A stretch of 37,797 bases of DNA, taken from the NCBI GenBank assembly GCA_910589185.1, contig CAJUSU010000015.1, forward strand, positions 1-37,797, given 5' to 3'. Of this stretch, positions 1-7,860 are shown piece after piece. The translations under genes and the position numbers were made by a program. Position 1 is the stretch's first letter. The number at the start of each line of letters is the position of its first letter. The stretch is from an uncultured Clostridia bacterium. GTDB lineage: Bacteria > Bacillota > Clostridia > TANB77 > CAG-508. A model generated the notes under the pieces. It worked only from the letters and a program-made list of their open reading frames with translations. It had not been told where the DNA came from and made no database searches.

Positions 1-219
1 TTTGTATATTCATTTATCATATTATCTATACTATTCATGTACTCTTGTTCATTTTGGATTGCTTCCTCAGTCTTGTTTTTGGCTTCTTGTGCTTTTTTGA
101 AAATGCTATTATCTCCCATTGTGTACATGATAGTTATACCTGCCAAAATTAATAGCACTACTATTGTTACTACTAGTGCTACTAATGTTATACCGCTTAT
201 TTTCTACATTCTTTTTCAT
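1..219 (-). pseudogene. Pilin-like (prepilin-type) protein, N-terminal frameshift, runs off left edge
   Basis: A strong ribosome site (GGAGG, 226-230) precedes an ATG at 217-219, but that frame stops after 36 codons. The neighbouring frame encodes a pilin-like N-terminus: GITLVALVVTI, then more hydrophobic residues, then a charged helical stretch starting near GDNSIFKKAQEAKNK. That frame has a TAG just upstream and no start of its own. The two frames would join with a one-base change around 193-200. The hydrophobic segment is the type IV pilin-like signal/stalk common in Clostridia; the usual Glu at +5 is Ala here. Either the gene is a pseudogene or the base call is wrong. The C-terminal part lies outside the window, so the pilin role is inferred from this segment only. 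Confidence 0.6.
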
Positions 220-236
220 TTGTTTCCTCCTTCTTA

Positions 237-267
237 TGTCAGTTAAAAATACGTCCCAAAACTGACA
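237..267. repeat. Dispersed 31-bp TGTCAG repeat, copy A
   Basis: The element begins TGTCAGTT and ends AACTGACA, so its ends are an 8-bp perfect inverted repeat. The inside holds ACGTCCCAA, the degraded counterpart of the TTGGGGACGT core in the other copies. On the minus strand it ends 6 bases before the GGAGG of the pilin-like gene. This matches the placement of the other copies at 7810, 9003 and 19412. Confidence 0.75.
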
Positions 268-411
268 TCCTTTTCTTTAGTGTTTACTTCTTTTTGAATT
301 TTATTCATTTCTAATAATTTTTGTTTTTCGGCATATCTTATTTATATATATCTTATCAATACGTGATATAAAAAGTCAATATCTTTCACATTTTTTTGTC
401 AAAATCACAAG

Positions 412-443
412 AAAAAAGCACTTGCAATTAATCATGCAAGTGC
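412..443 (-). terminator. Rho-independent terminator of the glycosyltransferase gene
   Basis: On the minus strand GCACTTGCA and TGCAAGTGC form a 9-bp perfect stem around an 8-base loop, followed by six U. It starts 12 bases after the TAG stop of the glycosyltransferase. Confidence 0.9.
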
Positions 444-455
444 CCTATTTTTATT

Positions 456-1427
456 CTATTTATTTAAATTCATATTTGTTTCTTTTTCTTCATTGTATCT
501 ATCAATAAAGTATAATGGTCTGTGTTTTGTCTCATTAAATGCTCGTCCTAGATACTCCCCTATTACTCCTAAAAAGATTAGTTGTATTCCTCCTAAGAAT
601 AGAATCACTACCATAGTTGAAGCATATCCTGGAACATCTACACCAGTTGCAATGGTTTTGATAATAATAAATATCATATAAATAAATCCGACTAAAGATA
701 CCAAAATTCCTAGTAATGCTGCCCATCTTAATGGTGATGTAGTAAATGATGTAATACCATCAATTGATAAGTTAATTAAATTCCTGTAATTCCATTTTGT
801 TTGTCCCGCTGCTCTTGGATCTCTGGCATATAGAATTTCTTTTTTATTATATCCTATCCAACTAAATAATCCTTTTGTATAGCGCTGTGTTTCTCTAATT
901 GACTTTAATGCTTCTATACAACGTCTATCTAATAAACGAAAATCTCCTGTATCTTTTTGAATTTCAATTCTAGTAAAAGCTTGTAATACTTTATAATACA
1001 TTTTAGAAGTAAATTTTTTAAGCCATGTTTCTCCTTCTCTGGATTTTCTTTTTGCATAAACGTCATCATAGCCCTCTTCCCAATATTTTAACATCTCAGG
1101 AATTAACTCTGGTGGGTCCTGCAAATCGGCATCAATAATAACTACACAATCTCCTTTGCAATAGTCTAATCCTGCTATCATTGCAGTTTCTTTTCCATAA
1201 TTTCTAGATAAATTCAAATAACAAACTCTTTTGTCTTTTTCTCTTAATTCTTGCATAATTTGAAATGTTTTATCTTTACTTCCGTCATTTACTAATAATA
1301 CTTCAAAGTCATATCCTTCATTTTCATCCATTAATTTTTGTAATCTATCATATAGCATATTTAAAACTTCTTCTTCATTATATGCTGGTACCAATATTGT
1401 AACTAATTTCTTCTTATTTTCGTCCAT
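456..1427 (-). CDS. GT2 family glycosyltransferase, DPM1/GtrB type, with two C-terminal membrane segments
   Basis: This protein probably transfers a sugar from a nucleotide donor to a polyprenyl phosphate at the inner face of the membrane, feeding envelope glycan synthesis. The N-terminal catalytic domain shows LVPAYNEEE (about 12-20), VNDGSKD (about 46), the DAD metal/nucleotide motif within IDADLQDPPELI (about 98-109), DTGDFRLLDRRC (about 159) and QRYTKGLFSWIGY (about 181). Two hydrophobic segments at about 234-258 and 270-296 anchor it, as in bactoprenol glucosyltransferases. Its 323 aa is a normal length. AAGGAGGAACT-ATG sets the start. It is transcribed alone, between its own promoter at 1460-1488 and a terminator. 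The sugar and acceptor cannot be told from sequence. Confidence 0.9.
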   Translation of the reverse strand: MDENKKKLVTILVPAYNEEEVLNMLYDRLQKLMDENEGYDFEVLLVNDGSKDKTFQIMQELREKDKRVCYLNLSRNYGKETAMIAGLDYCKGDCVVIIDADLQDPPELIPEMLKYWEEGYDDVYAKRKSREGETWLKKFTSKMYYKVLQAFTRIEIQKDTGDFRLLDRRCIEALKSIRETQRYTKGLFSWIGYNKKEILYARDPRAAGQTKWNYRNLINLSIDGITSFTTSPLRWAALLGILVSLVGFIYMIFIIIKTIATGVDVPGYASTMVVILFLGGIQLIFLGVIGEYLGRAFNETKHRPLYFIDRYNEEKETNMNLNK

Positions 1428-1459
1428 AGTTCCTCCTTAATATTAGTTTTAATGCTATA

Positions 1460-1488
1460 GTTATATCATACTTTTTCAAGTTTGTAAA
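1460..1488 (-). promoter_or_regulatory. Sigma-A type promoter of the glycosyltransferase gene
   Basis: Minus strand: -35 TTTACA (1483-1488), a 17-bp spacer, -10 TATAAC (1460-1465) preceded by TGA as an extended -10. It lies 33 bp upstream of the start codon. Confidence 0.75.
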
Positions 1489-1510
1489 TGGAACTGCTCT
1501 GTTTTACACA

Positions 1511-2380
1511 CTATTCGATTTTCGCATGATTTAATAAACGATAGGTTCTACAGATATTACAGTCTTTACACACTGATACTCTACCTTCAAAAATTTGCTT
1601 TATTGTATCTATAAATTCATCTTCTATACCAATAACATGCATTTCTACTTTAGCTGGTAATAAAGTTAATAAGGTATTAAGTGCAAAGTCATTAGAAGAA
1701 AAAGAAATATCTGATAAATATTTGCTATTTAAAATGTTTTCTGAAACAGATACTATATTTTTATCCGCATCTAATAGTATAGATTCTCCATTAATATAAA
1801 TTAAATGTAAAATTTCACATTCTGCTGGCTTAGAATCTATATAAATCTTCAATAAATTAATAAATTCATTATATTCTTTTTCAATGATAAACTGATTTAC
1901 AGCAGTATCTACAATATTATCTAAATAACTCATGTATTCTTTTAACCTAAAATTGACAAAACCGTCTAATATCATAGATTTGCTTTCTTGTATGAAAGAT
2001 AACAATGCTTTTTGTATCATTTGTTTTCTATTGATATTCTTTCTATTCTCTGCTACTTCCATGTGATCATTTTCTATAGTATGCATACAGTTATCACATA
2101 TTTGTATTCTCTCATATTCGTCAAAATAAAAATAATTGTAATTTAATATTTGATAAATCAGCTTTTCTTCATAAAATTCTAAAATTACTTCTGTTATTAA
2201 TTCACTTAAAAAATAGGAGAAACTCTCTTCGTCTTTTCCTTCATAATGAATAATGACATTTTGATAAATCTTAAATTCGTTTTTTGAATACGTTAAATCT
2301 TCAAAATCTATTTCTTTTGTTCTACTTAGTAGATAATCTAAAATATCTTCATTATTTGTTTTAATGCAAAAAGATTTCAT
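1511..2380 (-). CDS. ytxC: YtxC-like sporulation-associated protein
   Basis: The 289-aa protein matches my memory of the YtxC family (putative sporulation protein, biochemical role unknown). Recognisable parts are the middle motif NYNYFYFDEYERIQI (about 80-94) and the C-terminal HVIGIEDEFIDTIKQIFEGR followed by RVSVCKDCNICRTY, a Cys-x2-Cys-x2-Cys cluster. CDNC at about 96 adds another Cys pair. No signal peptide or membrane segment is seen. The start is uncertain: AAAGGAGA ends about 15 bases before the ATG at 2378-2380, while a better spaced ATG (2392-2394) opens only ATG-ACG-TAG. It is flanked by a rhodanese gene upstream and the glycosyltransferase downstream; no terminator separates it from the rhodanese. 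Confidence 0.7.
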   Translation of the reverse strand: MKSFCIKTNNEDILDYLLSRTKEIDFEDLTYSKNEFKIYQNVIIHYEGKDEESFSYFLSELITEVILEFYEEKLIYQILNYNYFYFDEYERIQICDNCMHTIENDHMEVAENRKNINRKQMIQKALLSFIQESKSMILDGFVNFRLKEYMSYLDNIVDTAVNQFIIEKEYNEFINLLKIYIDSKPAECEILHLIYINGESILLDADKNIVSVSENILNSKYLSDISFSSNDFALNTLLTLLPAKVEMHVIGIEDEFIDTIKQIFEGRVSVCKDCNICRTYRLLNHAKIE

Positions 2381-2464
2381 TATTCTACGTCATTTCTCCT
2401 TTCTAATATGTCTTCCATATCTTATTCTTTCCAGCTTTAATCTGTAACATGTTTTATCTTATTT

Positions 2465-2803
2465 TTAATTATTAATCTCTTCTAGTCCGCCTTTTAAATT
2501 GTATACATCTTCATAACCCATTGTTTCTAACATTTCTTGTGCTTCTTTACTTCTACTTCCAGAAGAACAGTAGGTAATAATTGTTTGTTCTTTATTAGGA
2601 AGTACCTGACTTGCCTGTTTACATATATCATATAGACAAAGAGGAACACTGCCAGAAAGATGCCCTTCTTCATATTCTTGTTTACTTCTTACATCTAATA
2701 AAATTACATTTTGATTTTGTGTCAGCATTTTTTTAGCTTGATCATAAGTTATTTCTTTATTACTCATACTCCTATAAAAAATCTTCTTTATCCTTTCTAA
2801 CAT
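2465..2803 (-). CDS. Single-domain rhodanese-like sulfurtransferase
   Basis: This is a small cytoplasmic rhodanese domain, the kind that carries sulfur as a Cys persulfide. It has VILLDVRSKQEYEEGHLSGS (CH2A-type region), the active-site loop YCSSGSRS with the catalytic Cys, and the C-terminal YNLKGGLEEI. The open frame extends up to a TTG at 2833. I choose the ATG at 2801-2803 (MLERIKKIF) because AAGGA lies about 10 bases upstream, inside the longer frame. That gives 112 aa, normal for this class. Substrate and partner are unknown. It follows the secF terminator, so it should have its own promoter, but I see no convincing -35/-10 pair. Confidence 0.85.
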   Translation of the reverse strand: MLERIKKIFYRSMSNKEITYDQAKKMLTQNQNVILLDVRSKQEYEEGHLSGSVPLCLYDICKQASQVLPNKEQTIITYCSSGSRSKEAQEMLETMGYEDVYNLKGGLEEINN

Positions 2804-2863
2804 TTTTTCACTTTCCTTCTTTATTATTTTCAAAGTATCGTTTTTTATTCTAAAATTTATAAT

Positions 2864-2899
2864 AAAAAAACAATACTCATTTTATTATATGAGTATTGT
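2864..2899 (-). terminator. Rho-independent terminator of the HD-secD-secF operon
   Basis: Minus strand: ACAATACTCAT pairs with ATGAGTATTGT (11 bp, 8-base loop), followed by seven U. It lies just after the secF stop codon. Confidence 0.9.
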
Positions 2900-2910
2900 C
2901 AATTTTTTGT

Positions 2911-3561
2911 TTATTTATTTTCTTCTTGATAAGTAGTTAGTTTTTTCTCTTGTTTTGCAGTAATGATTGTAATAACAATAGCATATATTGCTAATCCTAT
3001 TGGTGTTACTAATCGATTAATTGGAATTCTGCAAATTGCCAAAATGCTTAAATATAGTAATTCACTAGCAGCTGCTGTCAATACATATAAAGCTAATGTT
3101 TTCCAAACCCCAATTTTTCTAAAACGAATCATTACATAGGCTAAAACTACTATCATACTAATTGCTATTGGCAATAAGTATGGCATTAACACACTAGATA
3201 ATCTGATGTGTGGTTGGTATACTTTAGCAATGTTTTCCTTTTTTAATTCTAAACTAAATTTTTCATTTAATTTGTTTGTTAATTGTTCTATCTTATTATC
3301 TATTTCTTCTACTTCTTGTGAGATTGTAATAGAAAACATATCTCCGTAGTATTCTATTTGTTGCACTAACATTCTTTCATTTCCAAACACTTCTTTTGCA
3401 ACTTGTTCTATATCTTCTTTTGTATATTCATTTCCTAGGTATATATCTAATCTTAAATTTTTACTATACGTAATATCTGTTTTTAGTCCCATAGTAGCTA
3501 TTACAATTGCTCCTGCAATAATAACACATATTAAAATCGCATAAAATACTTTTTTGTTCAT
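2911..3561 (-). CDS. secF: SecF-like protein-export membrane subunit, short form
   Basis: This is a partner of SecD in the accessory complex that uses the proton gradient to help SecYEG pull proteins across the membrane. Assignment rests largely on its position 24 bp downstream of secD, plus its layout: one N-terminal membrane segment (about 7-24), an extracytoplasmic domain of about 100 residues, then hydrophobic segments at about 125-147, 152-176 and 185-204. At 216 aa it is much shorter than the usual roughly 300, with about four membrane segments instead of six. The conserved C-terminal SecF motifs are not evident. GAGGT lies 7 bases before the ATG. It may be a reduced or highly diverged SecF. 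Confidence 0.7.
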   Translation of the reverse strand: MNKKVFYAILICVIIAGAIVIATMGLKTDITYSKNLRLDIYLGNEYTKEDIEQVAKEVFGNERMLVQQIEYYGDMFSITISQEVEEIDNKIEQLTNKLNEKFSLELKKENIAKVYQPHIRLSSVLMPYLLPIAISMIVVLAYVMIRFRKIGVWKTLALYVLTAAASELLYLSILAICRIPINRLVTPIGLAIYAIVITIITAKQEKKLTTYQEENK

Positions 3562-3585
3562 TTCTTTACCTCTTTTCTATATTTC

Positions 3586-4938
3586 TTACGCATTTTTGGT
3601 ATCTACAACTAAAGTTCTTGTTATGATTAAGTTATATAAAACAATTAGTAATAGTCCCCAGAAAATTACCATTCCAAAGCTGTAAATTGGAAGCCAACCT
3701 GCAAAACATAAAATGATTGATGTAATAGCTACAGGAATGAAAATGAATAATGTTTTTATTAAAGCTTCTTTAAATACGTGTGATGCTTCTGCTACCGTTC
3801 GACTATCTTTATGTTTGATTAAGCTTAGTAAATATACTGTAAAAATGTAGTTTAAAACAATGGCTATAATGATTGCAATCATTCCTTCCATAGTTAACAT
3901 TACATTTGCATAACGTAACACTAGTAATAATACTGCAGTATATCCAATAAGGGCAAGACTACTTAGTAAACCGTTCTTTTTGTATTTTACAATTAAGAAA
4001 ACAATTCCTATCAATAGAGCTGCTCCTATTATTGCTACAGGAATATAAAACATTTCTCTAGTGATATCCGACATAACATATCTATTTTCTGAAATAGTGT
4101 AAGTAAGTGGCAATTCTCCACTATTTAATAATACTACTATATTAGAAGCTTCTTGTACATATCCATCTATTGTATCATTATTAGTGCTTACTCCTCCAAT
4201 AGACATTTGAATCATTCCATTAGAAACTTCACTATCAAATGCAGTTTCTAGTAATGTTGAATCATCTATTTTCATTTTGATTTTCTTTGAGTTGTCTTTT
4301 CCTTCTGCATCTGTTGAAGTCACATAGTTTTTAGTAATGTCTTGAAAAATTTGAGTTCCTTCTTTATTTAATTGAATGGTTAAATATACGCTAGTTCCTG
4401 TTGCTCCTGAACTGTATCTTACTTCTGCTTTTTTAATATGGCCATTGTTTAATAAAATTTCCTCGTTTTCGTTTTGTACAGTGAACTTTCCTTTAATTGC
4501 CATATATTGAGTAATTAAATCTGTATTTTCATTTTCTGGAATTTGTATATATAGTTCACCAGTTTTTTCGTTTTTTCTAATAGTATAATCTGCTGTGTGC
4601 ATTAAATCTAATCTTTTTTGTATAATTTCTTTTACTTTATCATAGTTTTCTTCTGTTAAGGTATCTTCAGGGTTTACTGGCTCCTCTTTTTTGGTAGTTC
4701 CTTCTCCTTCTTTTTCTACTACTTTTCCATCTTTATCATAAATAACAGTATTTTTTGAAGTATCTACTCCTAATGTTATTAGTCTTCCCCCTGCTAAGTC
4801 CATTCCTAATTGATAATCTGGAATTATGTTTTCTACAAACTTCATTTTTTGAAGATAAATTCCTCCAAATGAAATGAGTGAGATTAATATAATTACTAAA
4901 ATAATTAATGTTACTTTTAACTTTTCTTCTATTTTCAC
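3586..4938 (-). CDS. secD: SecD protein-export membrane subunit
   Basis: Subunit of the SecDF complex, which helps complete translocation from outside the membrane. There is an N-terminal membrane segment (about 10-28), then YQLGMDLAGGR (the SecD LDLxGG-type motif), a large extracytoplasmic domain containing the repeated IIQKRLDLM...YTIRKNE and IAIKGKF-like segments, SGELPLTYTISENRYV before the membrane part, and five more membrane segments between about 297 and 440. At 450 aa it is near the family norm. The start is GTG (4936-4938) behind GGGAGGA. It sits between an HD-domain gene (19 bp upstream) and secF. An acidic/lysine-rich insert (EKEGEGTTKKEEPVNPED, about 75-92) is seen near the first domain. 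Confidence 0.9.
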   Translation of the reverse strand: MKIEEKLKVTLIILVIILISLISFGGIYLQKMKFVENIIPDYQLGMDLAGGRLITLGVDTSKNTVIYDKDGKVVEKEGEGTTKKEEPVNPEDTLTEENYDKVKEIIQKRLDLMHTADYTIRKNEKTGELYIQIPENENTDLITQYMAIKGKFTVQNENEEILLNNGHIKKAEVRYSSGATGTSVYLTIQLNKEGTQIFQDITKNYVTSTDAEGKDNSKKIKMKIDDSTLLETAFDSEVSNGMIQMSIGGVSTNNDTIDGYVQEASNIVVLLNSGELPLTYTISENRYVMSDITREMFYIPVAIIGAALLIGIVFLIVKYKKNGLLSSLALIGYTAVLLLVLRYANVMLTMEGMIAIIIAIVLNYIFTVYLLSLIKHKDSRTVAEASHVFKEALIKTLFIFIPVAITSIILCFAGWLPIYSFGMVIFWGLLLIVLYNLIITRTLVVDTKNA

Positions 4939-4957
4939 TTTTCTTTCCTCCCGTTAT

Positions 4958-5617
4958 TTATAATAATTTGGTATCATTAATAATTAATTCAAACCATATT
5001 CCCAAATATTTTGCTGCATATTTGCTCATCATAGTTCTATCCATAAATATCTCGAAATAATCTAATACTGGTGATATTTCCGTATCAATCTTTAAGTCTA
5101 AAATTACTTTTTTCTCTTCTTTATTCATCGTAAAATTTGCATTTGTTACTGCATAATTTACTTTATCGTGTTTATCAAAAGTAGATATATTTTGATTAAC
5201 CACCCTGTCACGATGTACATCTGACTTATCTGCTAAAATTAATGCAGCCGAAATATCATTGACTGCTGTTCCAGTTTGTTCATCATGGTTTCCAATAGCC
5301 ATCATAATTTCTGTACGGTGATGAGCTTCCATCCCCATATCTTTTAAAATTTGATAAGCAAGTATCGCTCCTGAATGTGCATGGTCTGTACGATTCACAC
5401 AATTTCCAATATCATGCATATATCCTGCAATTTTTGCAAGTTCTATTCTTTCTTCTGGATAATCTAAAGTTTTAAGCACTTCTCCTGCACGCTGTGATAC
5501 AATACTAATATGCCTTATCGAATGCTCTGTATATCCTAATGCATTTAATTGCTTCTGCGAACTTAAAATTAGCTCTTTTACTTCTTCATTTTGCTTTACA
5601 TCTTCTAATGTTATCAA
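4958..5617 (-). CDS. HD-domain phosphohydrolase
   Basis: A metal-dependent phosphohydrolase domain. Visible metal-binding positions are EHSIRH, the HD pair in YMHDIGN, DHAHSG, GNHDE, and the distal Asp in LADKSDVHRDR. The substrate (nucleotide or signalling phosphate) is not indicated. The frame extends to an ATG at 5644, but a textbook AGGAGG sits inside that extension, 7 bases ahead of a TTG at 5615-5617 (TTG-ATA-ACA-TTA). I therefore start at the TTG, giving 219 aa. It is the first gene of an operon with secD and secF; the link is genomic, not functional as far as can be seen. Confidence 0.85.
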   Translation of the reverse strand: MITLEDVKQNEEVKELILSSQKQLNALGYTEHSIRHISIVSQRAGEVLKTLDYPEERIELAKIAGYMHDIGNCVNRTDHAHSGAILAYQILKDMGMEAHHRTEIMMAIGNHDEQTGTAVNDISAALILADKSDVHRDRVVNQNISTFDKHDKVNYAVTNANFTMNKEEKKVILDLKIDTEISPVLDYFEIFMDRTMMSKYAAKYLGIWFELIINDTKLL

Positions 5618-5663
5618 GTTTTTTCCTCCTATGTTTTTTCTCATGTATATATTACCCTAAAAC

Positions 5664-5715
5664 ATAAAAAATAGCAACTATTTTACGCAATTTCTTCGTA
5701 AAAAGTGTTGCTATT
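5664..5715 (-). terminator. Rho-independent terminator after the DUF3792 gene
   Basis: Minus strand: AATAGCAAC pairs with GTTGCTATT, with an inner TTTTACG/CGTAAAA stem, followed by a run of U. It directly follows the DUF3792 stop. Confidence 0.85.
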
Positions 5716-5728
5716 TTATTTTTATTTT

Positions 5729-6154
5729 TTACTTTTTTACTGACAAATTTACTCCAATAATTCCTCCAATAATTCCTGTTATGACACCAACTATTAACAT
5801 TAATAGAGAATTTATTGATATCGAAAATCCTACTATAGCAATGCTAGAAGCTAAATACAAAGCCAAAACATATACTAATCCTACAATTCCTCCATAAATT
5901 AATCCATTCTTTTTTATTTTTCTACTGCTAATTGTTCCTCCAATTAAAATGCTCACTCCTGTAATAGTTAATACTACTGGCATCATAGTATTTTCGGAAA
6001 TTGTGGTATTAACCAATAATAGAGCATAAATTGTAAGTAAAATAATTGAAAATATTATGGCAAATAAACAGCCTTTTGTAATTGCCATTACTTTCTTTTT
6101 TATTTCGCTTTCTTCTGTTGTAATATTTGTTTTTAATATATTTTCTTTTTCCAT
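5729..6154 (-). CDS. DUF3792 / TIGR04086-type membrane protein
   Basis: A 141-aa protein with a charged N-terminus and four hydrophobic segments (about 29-49, 58-76, 85-106, 114-136). The Gly-rich repeats (GVITGIIGGIIGV at the end) and size fit the TIGR04086/YrzE family known from Clostridia; function unknown. It begins 7 bases after GGAG, and that GGAG is itself the 3' arm of a hairpin (6159-6210), so translation may depend on whether the hairpin forms. In Clostridia this family is often found near the tgt-yajC-secDF region, and the context here agrees. Confidence 0.75.
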   Translation of the reverse strand: MEKENILKTNITTEESEIKKKVMAITKGCLFAIIFSIILLTIYALLLVNTTISENTMMPVVLTITGVSILIGGTISSRKIKKNGLIYGGIVGLVYVLALYLASSIAIVGFSISINSLLMLIVGVITGIIGGIIGVNLSVKK

Positions 6155-6158
6155 ACAA

Positions 6159-6210
6159 AAACTCCTTTACATAGGCTTTTATCTTATTGTATGCCTATTA
6201 AAAGGAGTTT
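6159..6210 (-). terminator. Hairpin that is both terminator-like and holds the next gene's ribosome site
   Basis: Minus strand: AAACTCCTTT pairs with AAAGGAGTTT, with an inner ATAGGC/GCCTAT stem; five U follow within GGAGTTTTTGTATG. The 3' arm AAAGGAG is the only Shine-Dalgarno for the DUF3792 ATG at 6154. The same structure could end the long ileS-tgt transcript or mask the ribosome site. Confidence 0.75.
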
Positions 6211-6225
6211 AGAATTATCTTTTGA

Positions 6226-7794
6226 TTATTGTTGTGTTGTATTGTTATTTTGTGTTAAATTATTTCCTGTTGTATTTCCATTTGTACTACCTTGTGTATT
6301 TGCTGTTGTTTGATTTGTTGTAACTGTATTGGCATTAGTTGCTTGCGTATTGTTATTGACTGTATTAGTTGTTTGTGTATTGTTTGTAGTGGTGCTATTA
6401 TTTATTTCATTTGCTACCGAATTTGTATTATCTGTATTTTGATTATTGCTTGGCTGATTCGTACTTGGTTTTACATATGTTTGAATATACGTAATTACAT
6501 TCATTACTTGTTCATTGTAAATCATGTAATAAGTTTCTTCTCCAGCTGATGTGGTAGAATAAATTGTCTTCAATGCTATTGGCAACAAGTCTTTTCCTTC
6601 AAAATCTTTCATACCATATAAGTTATCCTTTTTTACCACAATTCCTTTATATTCTGGAAGTAGTAGAATATTATTGGCAGTTTGAGTTGTAGAGCTTCCT
6701 GCTCCTGCGCTACAACCTAAGTCTTCATATTCTATTGGAAGAATTTGTCTACCATTTTTATCAAAAATACCCCATAAGTCACCTTTTTTAACTGGTATGC
6801 AATTGTCATATAATAAGTATTGATTTTTGATGTTATTACTATTAAATCTATTGCTATCAATTCCAATTTGATCATATTCTAAATATACAATAATGCTTCC
6901 TGTGCTATTAATAACACCATGTTTGTTATTATTAGTTACTAAATATAATCCTGTATCTTTATCAATCTGCTTAATTTGGTCATAGTCTGGGCTAATTTTT
7001 GTCGTTGCATCATAAGACATAATACCCATTTTTCCCTCTGCTGTTGTTACTATGAATTCCCTTGTACTTTCTACATATTTAATGCTAGTATATTTAGTTC
7101 CTAATATTTCATTTCCAGATAAGTCTGATACACCATAATAATTTTCTGTATTTCTTACTATTAGTCTATTGTCTAATAGTGCTTTTTGATTACTAAAGTT
7201 TTGTCCATCTCCTGCTATTGCGGAATCTTTAAACTGTGCAGAATATTGAGTTACTAAATATGGTAATGTATAAATAGTTATTTTGTTTTGCTCTTGATTG
7301 TAATCAAATACAATATTAAAGGCTTTTTCTGCACCTTCTTTTGTAATATATAATACCCCATTTACCATTTTAATAGGTTCATTAATTATAAAATATTCAT
7401 AATCATTTCCATTTGTTAGCAGTTTATAAATTTTGTCTGAGTTCATGGTAAAAGAGGCTATTTCATTAGCACATTGTACATAACATTTGGTATTATCCTC
7501 TGCATATTGTTTGTAGTCTCCACTATAGGAATCATAACCTACGAATTGTGCAAAATTACGAATGGGTACATAGATTTGCCCATTTTGTATGAGTAAAATT
7601 TCTTCTAAATTACTATTCGTCTTTCCATCTATTGTAATTTTTAATTGTGTAGATTTCCAGTAGTACATAAAAGCAATTAAGCCAATGCAAATAAAAAACA
7701 GTATTATTAAAATAATTCCTATAATTTTCATCCACTTTTTTGCTTTTAATTGTTCATTACTTTGCTCATAGTTATTGCCAATTAAATCATTCAT
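6226..7794 (-). CDS. Membrane-anchored WG-repeat protein with stalk-like N-domain and Asn/Thr-rich tail
   Basis: A 522-aa surface protein of unknown role. One membrane segment (about 20-46) leaves the rest outside the cell. Residues about 50-175 look like a copper-amine-oxidase N-terminal-like domain (IYVPIRNFAQFVGY, then a second half ending NKITIYT). About 200-415 carry five WG-type repeats: YGVSDLSGNEIL, MGIMSYDATTKI, HGVINSTGSIIV, WGIFDKNGRQIL, YGMKDFEGKDLL. About 436-522 is a low-complexity Asn/Thr/Gln tail with no charge, probably a disordered stalk or wall-facing region. GAGGAGG sets the start. It sits where yajC is usually found between tgt and secD. WG repeats suggest a binding scaffold, not an enzyme. 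Confidence 0.8.
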   Translation of the reverse strand: MNDLIGNNYEQSNEQLKAKKWMKIIGIILIILFFICIGLIAFMYYWKSTQLKITIDGKTNSNLEEILLIQNGQIYVPIRNFAQFVGYDSYSGDYKQYAEDNTKCYVQCANEIASFTMNSDKIYKLLTNGNDYEYFIINEPIKMVNGVLYITKEGAEKAFNIVFDYNQEQNKITIYTLPYLVTQYSAQFKDSAIAGDGQNFSNQKALLDNRLIVRNTENYYGVSDLSGNEILGTKYTSIKYVESTREFIVTTAEGKMGIMSYDATTKISPDYDQIKQIDKDTGLYLVTNNNKHGVINSTGSIIVYLEYDQIGIDSNRFNSNNIKNQYLLYDNCIPVKKGDLWGIFDKNGRQILPIEYEDLGCSAGAGSSTTQTANNILLLPEYKGIVVKKDNLYGMKDFEGKDLLPIALKTIYSTTSAGEETYYMIYNEQVMNVITYIQTYVKPSTNQPSNNQNTDNTNSVANEINNSTTTNNTQTTNTVNNNTQATNANTVTTNQTTANTQGSTNGNTTGNNLTQNNNTTQQ

Positions 7795-7809
7795 ATTTTC
7801 CTCCTCTTT

Positions 7810-7858
7810 TGTCAGGTTGGGGACGTTAGTTTAACTGACATCTGTCCCTCAACTGACA
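7810..7858. repeat. Dispersed TGTCAG repeat, copy B (31-bp unit plus half unit)
   Basis: A full 31-bp unit (7810-7840; TGTCAGGTTGGGGACGTTAG at its start, AACTGACA at its end) is followed two bases later by a half unit TGTCCCTCAACTGACA (7843-7858). The outer ends pair as TGTCAGgTTGgGGAC with GTCCCtCAaCTGACA, so the whole can fold as one hairpin. It fills the gap between the tgt stop (2 bases away) and the GAGGAGG of the WG-protein gene. Confidence 0.85.
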
Positions 7859-7860
7859 CC

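Noticed and set aside
37..246. Plus-strand open frame over the pilin-like region
   Set aside because: It is the antisense of the pilin hydrophobic segment and has no ribosome site; the minus strand carries the recognisable motif.
5618..5644. Upstream ATG of the HD-domain gene
   Set aside because: The AGGAGG lies inside this extension, so the TTG at 5617 is the likelier start.
6226..6500. Asn/Thr-coding stretch as a DNA repeat array or CRISPR
   Set aside because: There is no fixed unit or spacer pattern; it is codon-level low complexity in the protein tail.
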